In this document: one piece after another, positions 18,406 to 28,400 of the stretch
Numbering within the stretch: position 1 is the first letter of the stretch
Layout: every line of letters begins with the position of its first letter
DNA from: Acidobacteriota bacterium
GTDB lineage: Bacteria; Acidobacteriota; Terriglobia; Bryobacterales; Bryobacteraceae
Direction of reading: 5' to 3'
Assembly: GCA_016201205.1 (NCBI GenBank)
Contig: JACQDF010000317.1
Coordinates: 1 to 38,668, forward strand
DNA: 38,668 nt
Notes under the pieces: generated by a model
Database searches by the model: none
What the model saw: only the letters and a program-made list of their open reading frames with translations
What the model was told of the DNA's origin: nothing
Made by a program: the position numbers and the translations under genes

Positions 18406-20175
18406 ATGGCAACCACCTCGATCGCACTCCCAAGAACGAAAGGGGGCGCGTTCTTACTGGAACCGCGCACCCCCGAGGAGATCTATTCGCCGGAAGATCT
18501 CACCGAAGAGCATCTGGCGATCGCTCGCACGGCCGACGAATTCTGGCAGAAGGAGATCCAGCCCAACGTCGAGCGCATCCAGCGCCAGGAGCCGGGCGTG
18601 GCCGCCTCCATCCTGAAGAAATCAGCCGAATTGGGCCTGACGGCGGTGATCCTGCCGGAGCGGTTTGGCGGCATGGAGCTGGATCTGACGTCGATGATGA
18701 TCGTCGCCGAGCGGCTTTCGCGCGATGGCTCGTATTCGGCCTGGCACGGCGCTCACACCGGGATCGGCACGCTGCCGCTGCTGTTTTACGGCACAGAAGA
18801 GCAGAAGAAGAAGTATCTGCCCAAGCTGGCCAGCGCCGAGATGATCGCGGCGTATTGTCTGAGCGAGGCCCATGCGGGCTCGGACGCGCTGGCCGCCAAG
18901 ACGCGCGCCGATCTGAGCGAAGACGGCAGCCACTACATCTTGAATGGCCAGAAGATGTGGATCACCAACGGCGGCGCCGCCGACCTGTACACGGTGTTCG
19001 GCAAGGTTGGCGGCGAAAAGTTCACCGCATTCCTGGTCGAGCGGGCGTGGCCGGGCGTCAAGCCCGGCGCCGAAGAAAAAAAGCTCGGCATCAAAGGCAG
19101 CTCGACGACGCCGGTGTATCTGGACAACGTCAAAGTGCCCGTCGAGAATGTGCTCGGCGAAGTGGGCAAGGGGCACCACATCGCGTTCAACATCCTGAAC
19201 ATGGGCCGTTTCAAACTCGGCCCGTTCGCCACCGGCGGGGCCAAGCACGTGTTGCAGGCGTGCCTGAAGTACGCCAAAGAGCGTAAGGCATTCGGCAAGA
19301 CGATCGGCGAGTTCGGCATGATCCAGCACAAGCTGGGGGAAATGGCGATTCGGATCTACGCTGTCGAGAGCATGAGCTACCGCGTGATCGGCATGATCGA
19401 CTCCGCGCTCGGCGAGTTCTCCTGGGCGATGCCCGATGCAAGCGAGCGGATGCTCAAGGCGGTGGAAGAATTCGCCATCGAGTGCTCCTACATCAAGGTG
19501 TACGCGTCGGAGATGCTCGACTACGTGGTGGACGAAGGGGTGCAGATCCACGGAGGCTACGGCTACCATCAGGACTACGCGGTCGAGCGCGCCTATCGCG
19601 ATTCGCGCATCAACCGCATTTTCGAAGGCACCAACGAGATCAACCGCATGCTGGCGACGGGCATGCTGCTCAAGCGCGCCCAGCGCGGGCAGTTGCCGCT
19701 GGTCGAGGCGGTGAAGAAGGTGCAGGCGGAGATTCTGGCGGGGCCATCGCTCGGGGGGACGGCCGGCGAGGGGGCGATGGTTTCCAACGCGAAGAAGGCT
19801 GCCTTGTTCTGCCTGGGAGTCGCTTACCAGACGTATCTGAACGAGCTCGATCAGCAGCAGGAAGTGCTGGCGGGCATCACGGACATCGGCATGAACGCGT
19901 TCGCCATCGAGTCCGTGTGGCTGCGCACCAGGAAACTCGAACAGATGCGCAAGGGGGAATTAGCCGGCGACATGTGCGCGGTGTTTGTCTGTCAGGCGAT
20001 GGAGGAGATCGAGCGGGCGGCACGCTACGTGCTTTCGGCGTGCTCGACCGGCGATGCGCTGCGGATGAATCTGGCGGTGCTCAAGAGGTTCACCAGGTTC
20101 GACCCGGTGAACTCAGTCGCGCTGCGGCGCAAGATTGCCCGGCGGCTGGAGGAGCTCGAGCGGTACGGTACGTAG
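18406..20175 (+). CDS. Acyl-CoA dehydrogenase (FadE-like)
   Basis: FAD-dependent acyl-CoA dehydrogenase (589 aa) catalysing the first step of fatty-acid beta-oxidation. It has the helical N-domain, the middle beta-domain (YCLSEAHAGSDA, then the MWITNGG FAD/substrate segment), and the C-terminal helical domain with RKAFGKTIGEFGMIQ and IHGGYGY. The expected catalytic Glu is in the RIFEGTNEINR motif. An extra C-terminal helical region of about 150 residues places it with long-chain FadE-like/ACAD9-type enzymes rather than the 380-residue short-chain forms. It follows the thiolase with an 11-base gap, a common fad arrangement. purH follows 18 bases later and may share the transcript. Confidence 0.92.
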   Translation: MATTSIALPRTKGGAFLLEPRTPEEIYSPEDLTEEHLAIARTADEFWQKEIQPNVERIQRQEPGVAASILKKSAELGLTAVILPERFGGMELDLTSMMIVAERLSRDGSYSAWHGAHTGIGTLPLLFYGTEEQKKKYLPKLASAEMIAAYCLSEAHAGSDALAAKTRADLSEDGSHYILNGQKMWITNGGAADLYTVFGKVGGEKFTAFLVERAWPGVKPGAEEKKLGIKGSSTTPVYLDNVKVPVENVLGEVGKGHHIAFNILNMGRFKLGPFATGGAKHVLQACLKYAKERKAFGKTIGEFGMIQHKLGEMAIRIYAVESMSYRVIGMIDSALGEFSWAMPDASERMLKAVEEFAIECSYIKVYASEMLDYVVDEGVQIHGGYGYHQDYAVERAYRDSRINRIFEGTNEINRMLATGMLLKRAQRGQLPLVEAVKKVQAEILAGPSLGGTAGEGAMVSNAKKAALFCLGVAYQTYLNELDQQQEVLAGITDIGMNAFAIESVWLRTRKLEQMRKGELAGDMCAVFVCQAMEEIERAARYVLSACSTGDALRMNLAVLKRFTRFDPVNSVALRRKIARRLEELERYGT

Positions 20176-20193
20176 CCCGAGCCTCCTGCATCC

Positions 20194-21729
20194 ATGGCCA
20201 AAATCCAGCGTGCTCTTTTTTCGCTTACGGACAAGACCGGCGCGGCCGGATTCGCGCGCGGCCTGGCCGGGCTTGGCATCGAGCTGATTTCGACTGGCGG
20301 GACGGCAAAGCTGCTGCGAGAAAACGGCCTCGCGGTGCGCGAGGTGAGCCAGGTGACCGGCTTCCCGGAGATGCTCGACGGACGCGTGAAGACGATCCAT
20401 CCGCGCATCGCCGGCGGCATTCTCGCCGTGCGCGGAAAAGCGGAGCACATGGCGGCGCTGGCCGAGCATGCGATTCCCCCGATCGACATGGTGGTGGTGA
20501 ATCTCTACGCATTCGAGAAGGTAGCGGCCGAAGCGGGCGTCACGCTCGAGCGGCTGATCGAGAACATCGACATCGGCGGGCCGGCGATGATCCGTGCGGC
20601 GGCGAAAAACCACCAGGATGTGGCCGTGGTCGTCTCGCCGGAGGACTACGAAGGCCTGCTCGAAGAGCTGAAAACGGGCGGCGGCGTGCTTTCGGAAGCG
20701 ACACACTGGCGGCTGGCGCGCAAAGCATTCGCGCTGACGGCGGCCTATGACGCGGCGATCAGCGTGCGGCTGGCGAAAGTGGATGAAGGGGAGGAAACGC
20801 CGCCGGCGATGCTGCGGCTCGCTTTGCCGCGCCGGATGGCGTTGCGATACGGCGAGAACCCGCATCAGTCCGCGGCTTTGTACGCACGCGGCGGGGAAGG
20901 CATCGCCAATGCGAGACAGCTTCAAGGCAAGGAGCTTTCCTACAACAACCTGGTGGATCTGGATGCCGCCTGGCAATTGATCTGCGAATTCGAGCAGCCG
21001 GCCGCGGCGATCATCAAGCACACCAACCCCTGCGGTTGCGGTGAGCAGGCGACGCTGGCGGAAAGCTATCGCAAGGCGTTTGAAGCGGACCCTGTTTCCG
21101 CGTTTGGAGGCGTGCTGGCGTTCAACCGCGCGCTGGATGAAGAGACGGCGGGCGAGATCTCGAAGACGTTTATTGAGGCGATCGCCGCGCCGGGCTACAC
21201 AGCGGAGGCGCTGGGGGCGCTTTCAGCAAAGAAGAATCTGCGCCTGCTGGAAGTGAGCGGGGGAGCGTCGGGCGATGTGGCCATCCGCTCGATCAGCGGC
21301 GGCGTTCTTGCGCAGACGGCGGACGTGAAGCCGCTCGATCGAGACGCGGCTCGCGTGGTCACCCGCCGCCAGCCGGCCGAAGAGGAATGGGGCGCGATGG
21401 CGTTTGGCTGGAAAGTGGTGAAGCACGTCAAGTCCAACGCGATCGTGTACGCGCGCCAGGGGCAGTTGATCGCGGCCGGCGCCGGGCAGATGAGCCGGGT
21501 CGATTCGGTGCGTTTCGGCGCGCTGAAGGCGGTGCTGACGCTGAAAGGAAGCGCGGCCGCCTCGGACGCGTTTTTCCCGTTCCCGGACGGTGTCGAGGAG
21601 GCGGCCAAATACGGCGTCACGGCGGTGATCCAACCGGGCGGCTCGGTGCGCGATGAAGAAGTGATCGCGGCGGCGGACCGGCTGGGGCTGGCGATGGTGT
21701 TCACAGGCGTGCGCCACTTCCGGCACTAG
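20194..21729 (+). CDS. purH: Bifunctional AICAR transformylase/IMP cyclohydrolase
   Basis: Catalyses the last two steps of IMP synthesis (511 aa). The N-terminal IMP cyclohydrolase domain shows STGGTAKLL, VTGFPEMLDGRVKTIHP and the NIDIGGPAMIRAAAKN motif. The C-terminal transformylase domain has the catalytic Lys-His pair in AAAIIKHTNPCG, then AFGGVLAFN, and FPFPDGVEEAAKYG near the end. The length is normal and the frame is clean, in contrast to the broken genes on either side. It follows the acyl-CoA dehydrogenase closely, with no functional link evident. Confidence 0.96.
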   Translation: MAKIQRALFSLTDKTGAAGFARGLAGLGIELISTGGTAKLLRENGLAVREVSQVTGFPEMLDGRVKTIHPRIAGGILAVRGKAEHMAALAEHAIPPIDMVVVNLYAFEKVAAEAGVTLERLIENIDIGGPAMIRAAAKNHQDVAVVVSPEDYEGLLEELKTGGGVLSEATHWRLARKAFALTAAYDAAISVRLAKVDEGEETPPAMLRLALPRRMALRYGENPHQSAALYARGGEGIANARQLQGKELSYNNLVDLDAAWQLICEFEQPAAAIIKHTNPCGCGEQATLAESYRKAFEADPVSAFGGVLAFNRALDEETAGEISKTFIEAIAAPGYTAEALGALSAKKNLRLLEVSGGASGDVAIRSISGGVLAQTADVKPLDRDAARVVTRRQPAEEEWGAMAFGWKVVKHVKSNAIVYARQGQLIAAGAGQMSRVDSVRFGALKAVLTLKGSAAASDAFFPFPDGVEEAAKYGVTAVIQPGGSVRDEEVIAAADRLGLAMVFTGVRHFRH

Positions 21730-21733
21730 CCGC

Positions 21734-22726
21734 ATGACTTCTCTGTGGCGGGACCGCGATTTCCTGAAGCTGTGGGCCGGGCAGACGATTTCGGAGATCG
21801 GGTCGCGCATCACGCGCGAGGGCTTGCCGCTGACGGCGGTGCTGATTCTGGGAGCGGGACCCAGCCAGATGGGCATGTTGCAGGCGCTGGGCTCCGCGTC
21901 AAGGCCGGAGGGGTGGCAGCGCTAGCGGCCGGGCCGTGGGCAGGACTGGCGGCTGATCGCTGGCGACGGCGCCCGATTCTGATCACGTCCGATCTGGGGC
22001 GGGCGGCGGTGCTGGCGCTGATACCGCTGGCTGCCAGTCGATCGTGCCATCACTGGTGCGGCAAGGGCAGTTGCTGGAGGCGAACAGCAAGCTTGCGCTG
22101 ACAGCTTCCACGGCGGAGGTCGTGGGCCCGGCGCTGACAGGCGTGCTGGTGCAGCTTCTGACGGCGCCGCGTGCGATTCTGATCGATTCGATTTCCTTCG
22201 TTGTGTCGGCTCGTTTGCGGGGCTCGGTTACGTATTCGGGCACGAGATTCTGCGCCCGCTGGCGTTGCGCTGCGCAAGCATCAGTTTCTTTTTCGGATTC
22301 TTCTCGGCGTTATATGTGCTGTTCGCGGTGCGGGACCTGGGCATCCAGCCGGCGGCGCTGGGCGGAATCATCGCGATCGGCGGCGCGAGCAATTTTGCCG
22401 GGGCAGCGCTGGCGCCGCACGTCCTGAGGTGGATGACGCTGGGACAGACGCTGATCGCGTCCACGGTTGTTTCCGGGGTCGTGGCTCTGCTGATTCCGAT
22501 GGCGCAGGGGCCCTGGATGGGAGCGGCGATGCTGGCCGCGCATCAGTTGCTGGCAGCGATGCAGATGATGTTCAAGGGCGCCTGGCCGATCGGAGCGTTT
22601 ACCGGCGGATTGCTGGCCGTACAGACAGGCTCGCGTTTCACCCTTACTGTTTCGGCCCTCGGCGTATTCGCGTCGGCGGGGTGGCTGTGGTTCTCGCCGG
22701 TGAGGCGGCTGCGGAGCCAGGATTAG
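21734..22726 (+). pseudogene. MFS transporter remnant with several frame-disrupting lesions
   Basis: A decayed major facilitator of the MFS_3 type. It starts with RDRDFLKLWAGQTISEIGS, the first helix typical of the family. Three frame changes follow: near 21888-21925, near 22028-22036 (after LALIPLAA, with the next helix pair missing, then QSIVPSLVRQGQLLEANSKL) and near 22208-22222 (after SISFVVSA, loop missing). A further in-frame gap near 22581-22586 removes the loop before the last helices. About 330 codons remain of some 410-430 expected. No single frame gives a transporter. The last fragment's stop overlaps the convergent kinase stop. Confidence 0.85.
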
Positions 22727-24333
22727 ATGCCCAGAATGTCTTCGAGCTTGCTGATTTCCCTGTTCGCCCTGTCCAGAGCGGACTTAGCGGCAGCGGCGCT
22801 GCCGTTGCGCAGAGCTGACTCGGCTTCATCGAGCAGATAGGTGGCGCGGCTGATGCCGGAGACGACGTCCGAACGCATGCCAAGGCCCTGTGTCCGCTGT
22901 TCCTGCTCGATGCGGCGCGCTTTGGCTTGCACGGCGTTGAAGCGGGTGGCGATCTTCATCATGAAGTCGCGCAAGGGCTCCAGATCGGCTGGTTTCGGCT
23001 GAGAGGGAGCGGGCGCGGGGGACTGCGGAGCAGGAGCAGGAGCAGGCGCTTGTGGCTGAGGCTGTGCAGGGACTGGCGCCGGCGCGGGCGCCGGCTGCTG
23101 CGGGGTGGCTTGTGGTGAGGGTGTTGGCGCCGGCGTTTGGGGTTGCTGCGCTTGCTGGAACTGCGCTGGTGTCGAAGAAGGTTTTGGGCGTGGCGCAGGA
23201 GTGGCCGGCTTGTTCGGCTCCGGCGCCGGCGGCTGAGACGGCGGAATCAATGGCGGCGTGTCCGGCGGCGTTTGCTGCACCTCGACCGGCGGCGACGTCG
23301 GCGCCGGCGTCGGCGCAGACGCGGGCGTTTGGGCTGCTTTGGTGCCGAGGTACTTGGGAAGCTGGAATGCGCCGAAGACCAGGACGGCGACAGTGGCCAG
23401 TGATCCGAGGGCCATGTAAAGGCCGCGGTGGGATTTGTGGGGCGGCGGCTGCGCCGCGGGAGGCGGGGGAGACGCCATTTGCGGAGCCACCTGAGGCGCG
23501 ACGCCTTTCAGCGTGCTTTGCACATTGATCAGCGCGTTGCGAAAAGCCTCGGCCGATTGAAACCGCGCCGCCGGGTCCTTGGCGATCGCCATCATGATGA
23601 TTTCGTTCAGCAGCGGCGGCAACGCCGGGTCCACCTGGATGGGCGGCACCGGGTTCTGTTGCAGGTGCGCGGCCATGATGGAGAAATCGCTCGTCCCCTC
23701 GAAAGGACGCTTGCCGGTGACGATTTCGTAAAGCGAAATGCCCAGCGAGTAGATGTCCGAGCGCGGGTCGAGCTGCTGACCTCCACGGATCTGCTCGGGC
23801 GACATGTAGAACAAGGATCCGACGGTTCGCCCGGTTTGCGTGAGCCGCTTGTCTTCGCGCATCTTGGCGATGCCGAAATCCATCAGCTTAACCGCGCCCT
23901 CAGGGGTGACCATCATGTTGGCGGGCTTGATATCGCGGTGAATGACGCCGCGGGAGTGGGCGTACTGAAGCGCTGCCAGCACCGGAAGGAGGTAGTCGAG
24001 CGCCTTGTCCAGAGGCAGCGGCCCGGCTTCCAGCAGCTTCTCGATGGACATGCCCTCGATAAACTCGATCAGCATCAGAAGCTGGTTCTTGAAAGTGAGG
24101 GCGGTGTAGAGGCTGGCGATGTTGGGGTGGGTGAGGCTGGCCTGGACTTTGATCTCGCGCAGGAACCGGTCGGCCAGCTCCGGGTCGCCGGCCAGGTCCG
24201 GCAGCAACACCTTCATCGCCTCAAAGCGATCGGAGAGGACATTGCGGACCTTGTACACCTTGCCCATGCCACCGGCGCCAAGCACCGCCAGAATCTCGTA
24301 ATCACCGACGCGTTCTCCGATCTGGAATTGCAT
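22723..24333 (-). CDS. Transmembrane Ser/Thr protein kinase with Pro-rich exterior
   Basis: Hanks-type kinase (536 aa). The catalytic domain (about 11-270) is complete: glycine loop GAGGMGKVY, Lys41, HRDIKPANM with Asp134, Asp152 in the DFG motif, SPEQ, and DIYSLG. After a Pro-rich linker comes one membrane helix (about 304-323). The outer part is a low-complexity Pro/Ala/Gln segment (about 330-450), then a helical C-terminal domain (about 455-536) predicted to form a hairpin or coiled coil. The Pro-rich tract may span the cell wall or periplasm. It starts 12 bases after the CsgG-family gene, so the two are one operon. No PASTA or other known sensor domain is visible. Confidence 0.92.
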   Translation of the reverse strand: MQFQIGERVGDYEILAVLGAGGMGKVYKVRNVLSDRFEAMKVLLPDLAGDPELADRFLREIKVQASLTHPNIASLYTALTFKNQLLMLIEFIEGMSIEKLLEAGPLPLDKALDYLLPVLAALQYAHSRGVIHRDIKPANMMVTPEGAVKLMDFGIAKMREDKRLTQTGRTVGSLFYMSPEQIRGGQQLDPRSDIYSLGISLYEIVTGKRPFEGTSDFSIMAAHLQQNPVPPIQVDPALPPLLNEIIMMAIAKDPAARFQSAEAFRNALINVQSTLKGVAPQVAPQMASPPPPAAQPPPHKSHRGLYMALGSLATVAVLVFGAFQLPKYLGTKAAQTPASAPTPAPTSPPVEVQQTPPDTPPLIPPSQPPAPEPNKPATPAPRPKPSSTPAQFQQAQQPQTPAPTPSPQATPQQPAPAPAPVPAQPQPQAPAPAPAPQSPAPAPSQPKPADLEPLRDFMMKIATRFNAVQAKARRIEQEQRTQGLGMRSDVVSGISRATYLLDEAESALRNGSAAAAKSALDRANREISKLEDILGI

Positions 24334-24345
24334 GGGCAGCCTTAC

Positions 24346-25317
24346 TTATCCGATTGTCTTGACGATGTCGCCGACCTTGGGCTCGCCGGAGCCCGAAAAC
24401 CTGCCGGTAGCGGAGCTTTCATCCGCTTCCGTAATCACCAGTTCACCAACGCGGTCCGTAATACGGCGGATGACGCGGCCGGTCGCCGGATCAGTGATCT
24501 CGCGTCCGGGCCGGGAAACCTCGAGCTTGTCGCCGGATTTGACGCCGGCCTTCGAGCCGATGTTGATAATGAGGATGCCGCCATTGACGTCGGCCACGAG
24601 GCCCTGAAGACGGATGGTGCGAGCGGGAACGCGCGACACGGAAGCGTCCAGTTGTTTGGCGGTGACCTCGACTGCCTTGGTGACGGCTTCGCCGAGGATG
24701 GTGGCGGCGAAGTTGCGGCTGCTCATGTCGTAGTAACCGCCGCCGGAGGCGGTCTGTCCCCCGCCGGCGCCAAGCAGCGCCGTGCCGCCGCGGGTGCTTT
24801 GCCCGGTACCGGAAGCTGTGGCCACAATTTCCCCGGTGTCGACATTGATGATGCGGGAGGTGAGGGCAACCACGGCCTTTGATTCTCTCTTGCCAACGCC
24901 GCTGATGCCGTAGCGGCCGGTCACACGGCCGATGGCGCCCACTTCCGTCGTCTTGTCATCGCGGCCGAACTGCGTGATGCTGCCGACGATGATGGCGTCG
25001 ACGCCGATCAACTGGCCGATGCGAGCGGCGCTGGCGGGGTTGGCCCGGTCGCTGTTGGAGAAGTTCTGCTCCTGAAGGATCTTGTCGAGTGCTTTTCGCT
25101 CGTAAACCTGATACGCGCCGGAGGTCACCAGTTTGTCCACCAGGATGTCGGCAATCCCTCTGCCTACGTCGACATTCGTGTTAAAGATCGAAGCGACAGA
25201 ACTGCTGACGGTGCCATACTCGAAGTTCATGATCGCCACGCGGCGTTTTCTTTCCTGCGGCGTCAATGGTAGGACGCATGACAGCGCCAGGGTTGCAGTA
25301 ATCAGGCTAGTTTTCAT
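24346..25317 (-). CDS. CsgG/HfaB family outer-envelope protein
   Basis: Member of the CsgG family (323 aa), which includes the curli secretion channel and other secreted or outer-membrane assemblies. Evidence is an N-terminal signal segment, VAIMNFEYGT, GIADILVDKLVTSGAYQVYER, the ALDKILQEQNFSNS motif and the RIGQLIGVDAIIVGSITQFG strand, all typical. The central loop is Gly-rich (about 175-200). The C-terminal part (about 235-323) is an extra beta-rich domain not in classical CsgG. No curli subunit (CsgA/B) or CsgE/F gene is nearby. The signal peptide contains a Cys but the lipobox is not canonical. It is first in an operon with the Ser/Thr kinase. Confidence 0.82.
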   Translation of the reverse strand: MKTSLITATLALSCVLPLTPQERKRRVAIMNFEYGTVSSSVASIFNTNVDVGRGIADILVDKLVTSGAYQVYERKALDKILQEQNFSNSDRANPASAARIGQLIGVDAIIVGSITQFGRDDKTTEVGAIGRVTGRYGISGVGKRESKAVVALTSRIINVDTGEIVATASGTGQSTRGGTALLGAGGGQTASGGGYYDMSSRNFAATILGEAVTKAVEVTAKQLDASVSRVPARTIRLQGLVADVNGGILIINIGSKAGVKSGDKLEVSRPGREITDPATGRVIRRITDRVGELVITEADESSATGRFSGSGEPKVGDIVKTIG

Positions 25318-25346
25318 TTCGGATGCACCTCGTACAACTGACTATG

Positions 25347-25352
25347 ATTATA
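25347..25352 (-). promoter_or_regulatory. Possible -10 box for the CsgG-kinase operon
   Basis: A perfect TATAAT on the minus strand lies about 30 bases before the CsgG start. The -35 region is weak (TTTCTT at about 16 bases), so this is only a candidate. Confidence 0.35.
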
Positions 25353-25409
25353 AAGCGCAAACGAGGCCAAGAAACGATCAACTTTGCCGGCGGGGCCCCG
25401 AGGGGTCCC

Positions 25410-25439
25410 TTGCCTGCCTTCCGTTTGGTCTTATATGAT
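25410..25439 (+). promoter_or_regulatory. Possible promoter of the TonB receptor gene
   Basis: TTGCCT (25410-25415) and TATGAT (25434-25439) with an 18-base spacer lie about 30 bases before the receptor's ATG, in the 150-base divergent gap shared with the CsgG gene. Confidence 0.35.
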
Positions 25440-25469
25440 TGCAACAGTTCGGGTTATTCAGGAGGCGGC

Positions 25470-28400
25470 ATGCGAAGTGTAGTTCTTCTGTTGTGTACTG
25501 GAATCAGCCTGTTGGGGCAGGTCGAGCGGGCCAGCATCGTCGGTACGATCACGGACAAGACCGGCGCGGTGATTCCTGACGCCATCGTCCGGGTGACGCA
25601 CGAAAGCACGAACACCAACATCGAAGTGAAGACCGGCGAAACGGGCAACTATTCGGCGCCGAACCTGGTGCCCGGCTCCTATACGGTGACAGCACAGAAA
25701 CAAGGATTCAGCCGGTCGGTGGTGAAGGGCTTTGTGGTGCAAGTGGGCCAGGCGGCGCGGCTCGATATCTCGATGGACGTTGGGACGGTGGACGTGGCGG
25801 TGGAAGTGGTGGGCGTGTCGCCGTTGTTGCAGACCGAAGACTCGAGCGTCGGCCAGGTGATTGCGCCGGAGCCGATTTCGGCGTTGCCGCTGAACGGGCG
25901 GAACTTCGTGCAACTGGCCATTCTGGCGCCGGGGGTATCGGGGCTCGACTACGCTCAGCCAAACACGATCAACAGCGGCAGGCGCCCCGACGAGCTGCGC
26001 CCGGGGGGCACGGCATTGCAGGCCAACGGAGTCCGCAGTTACCTCAACCAGGTGCTGGTGGATGGCATCGACGCCACCGAAATGATCTCCCAGACGTTCA
26101 TCGTGCGGCCGGCAGTGGAGGGGATCCAGGAATTCAAGGTGCTGACCAACAACGCGGGCGCCGAGTTCGGACGCGGAGCGGGGGCAGTGATCGTGCTGAC
26201 AACCAAGTCCGGCGGCAACCAGTTCCACGGCTCGGTGTTCGAGTTCCTGCGCAATTCGGCGCTGGACGCGAAGAACTTCTTCGACCGGCCGAATGAGAAG
26301 ATCCCGCCGTTCCGGCTGAGTCAATTCGGCGGCAGCCTCGGCGGGCCGATCCGGCGCAACCGCACGTTTTTCTTTGGCAACTATGAGGGCTATCGCGAGG
26401 TGGTCGGCCAGACGTTCGTCGTCAGCGTACCGACGGCATCGATGCGGACCGGCGACTTTCGCGGCGTCGCAGCCAATGGAATCTTCGACCCGCTCACCAC
26501 GACCACGACTCCGATCGGCCGCCAGCGGTTTGCCGAGGACCGCATCCCGGCTTCCCGGTTTGACCCGATCGCCGCCAGGCTGGTGAATCTGTATCCGGCG
26601 CCGCAGCGGGCAGGGCTGGCCAACAACTACACGGTAAGTCCTCTGAAGCGCAGCACGGTGGACCGGGCCGACGGCCGCATCGATCACGCCTTCAGCGCAC
26701 GCAACAACCTGTTCTTCCGCTATTCGATTGACGACAGCCGCCTCTTTATTCCGGACACTTTCGACACCAACATCGGCGGCAACGAAAACAGCTTCGCCGG
26801 GCCGAATGACGTGCGCGGCCACAGCCTGGTCGCCTCCGATACCCACACCTTCCGTCCGAATCTCATCGGCGATTTTCGTTTCGGGTTCACCAAGTTTGAC
26901 AGCTTCCTGGTGCCGACGACACTGACCAACCCGGTGTGGAAGGAGATTCCGGGCCGCGATACGAAAGACCCCTACCAGCCGTCGGCGCCGATCATCTCAC
27001 CGTCCGGGTACGCAGGGCTGGGCAACTCGCGATCGAATCCGCTGATCCGGCAGGAGACGATGGCGGAGTATATCGGCAACCTCAACTGGCTGAAGGGATC
27101 GCACAACTTCAAGTTCGGCGCGGACATTCGCCGCCGTCTGATCAGCGAGACGGCCAGCCCGCCGGGAGAAAGCGCGTTCGGGCGCTTCAACTTCGACAAC
27201 GCGTTCACCAACAATCCGGCGTCGCCGGGCGGCACCGGCCATGTCGTGGCCACCATGCTGCTGGGCTATCCGACGCGGACCACCCGCGACTTCTTCCTTC
27301 CCGGATCGGCCTTTGTGAACAGCCAGGAGTACAACTTCTATGCGCGCGATGAGTGGCGCGCCACCCGCACTCTGACGCTGAACATCGGCCTGCACTACGA
27401 GATCGACACGCCGTTCACCGAGACGAACAATTACTGGGCGAGCTTCGATCCGGGGAAAGGCGACTTGCTGATCGCCGGCCAGAACGCATCCCGGACGGCG
27501 AACGTGGACACCGACTACTCTTCGCTCGGGCCGCGGTTCGGCTTCGCGTGGCAAGTGGCGCCGAAGACCGTCGTGCGCGGAGGCTATGGCATCTTCTTCG
27601 CGCCCGAGGGCCGTCACGACACCACCATCCGGCAGTTTCGCCAGGTGCCGTACGATCTGATTTTCAGCATCATCCCAGGCTCTCTGATTCCGGACAACAA
27701 GGTCTCACAGGGCTTCAAGGGAGTGAGCGATTTCCCGCCGGTGGATCCGAAGAATCCGTTTGGCAACCTGCGCGGCGTGGTGCGCGATTACCGGAACGCG
27801 TCGGTGCAGCAATTCAACCTCGGGGTGCAGCGGGAGATCGGCAAGAACTCGGTGGCGACTGCGATCTTTGTCGGCTCGCTGGGCCGCCGTCTGACGTGGA
27901 ACCGGCCGCTGAATCAGCCGGATCCGGGGCCGGGCTCGATCAATCCGCGGCGGCCATACTACGCCAGGATGCCGAATGTAACCAACATCCAGTGGATCGA
28001 GACAGACGGCAACTCGGCGTACACCTCGCTACAGTTGAATTTCGAGAAGCGTTTTGGAAAAGGGCTGTATTTTCTCGGCAACTGGACGTGGGCGCACGGC
28101 CTCGATAACGCCGGCGGCGACGGCGGCGCCAACGGCCCGATCCCGCAGGATCCGAGGAACCGCCGGGCCGACTGGGGATCGCAGAACAGCGATATTCGCC
28201 ACCGTGTGAACCTGGCCTGGAGCTGGGCGCTTCCTCTCGGCAATCCAGCCGGCTTTGCGCGGCACGTCGTCCGCAACTGGGAGATGGCCGGCATTGCGGT
28301 GCTGCAAAGCGGACTGCCATTCACGGTCACGGCTTCAGGCTCGCCCACCAATACGGGAGCCGGCGGGCGCGCGGACGCCGTGCCGGGCGTAAACCCGGTA

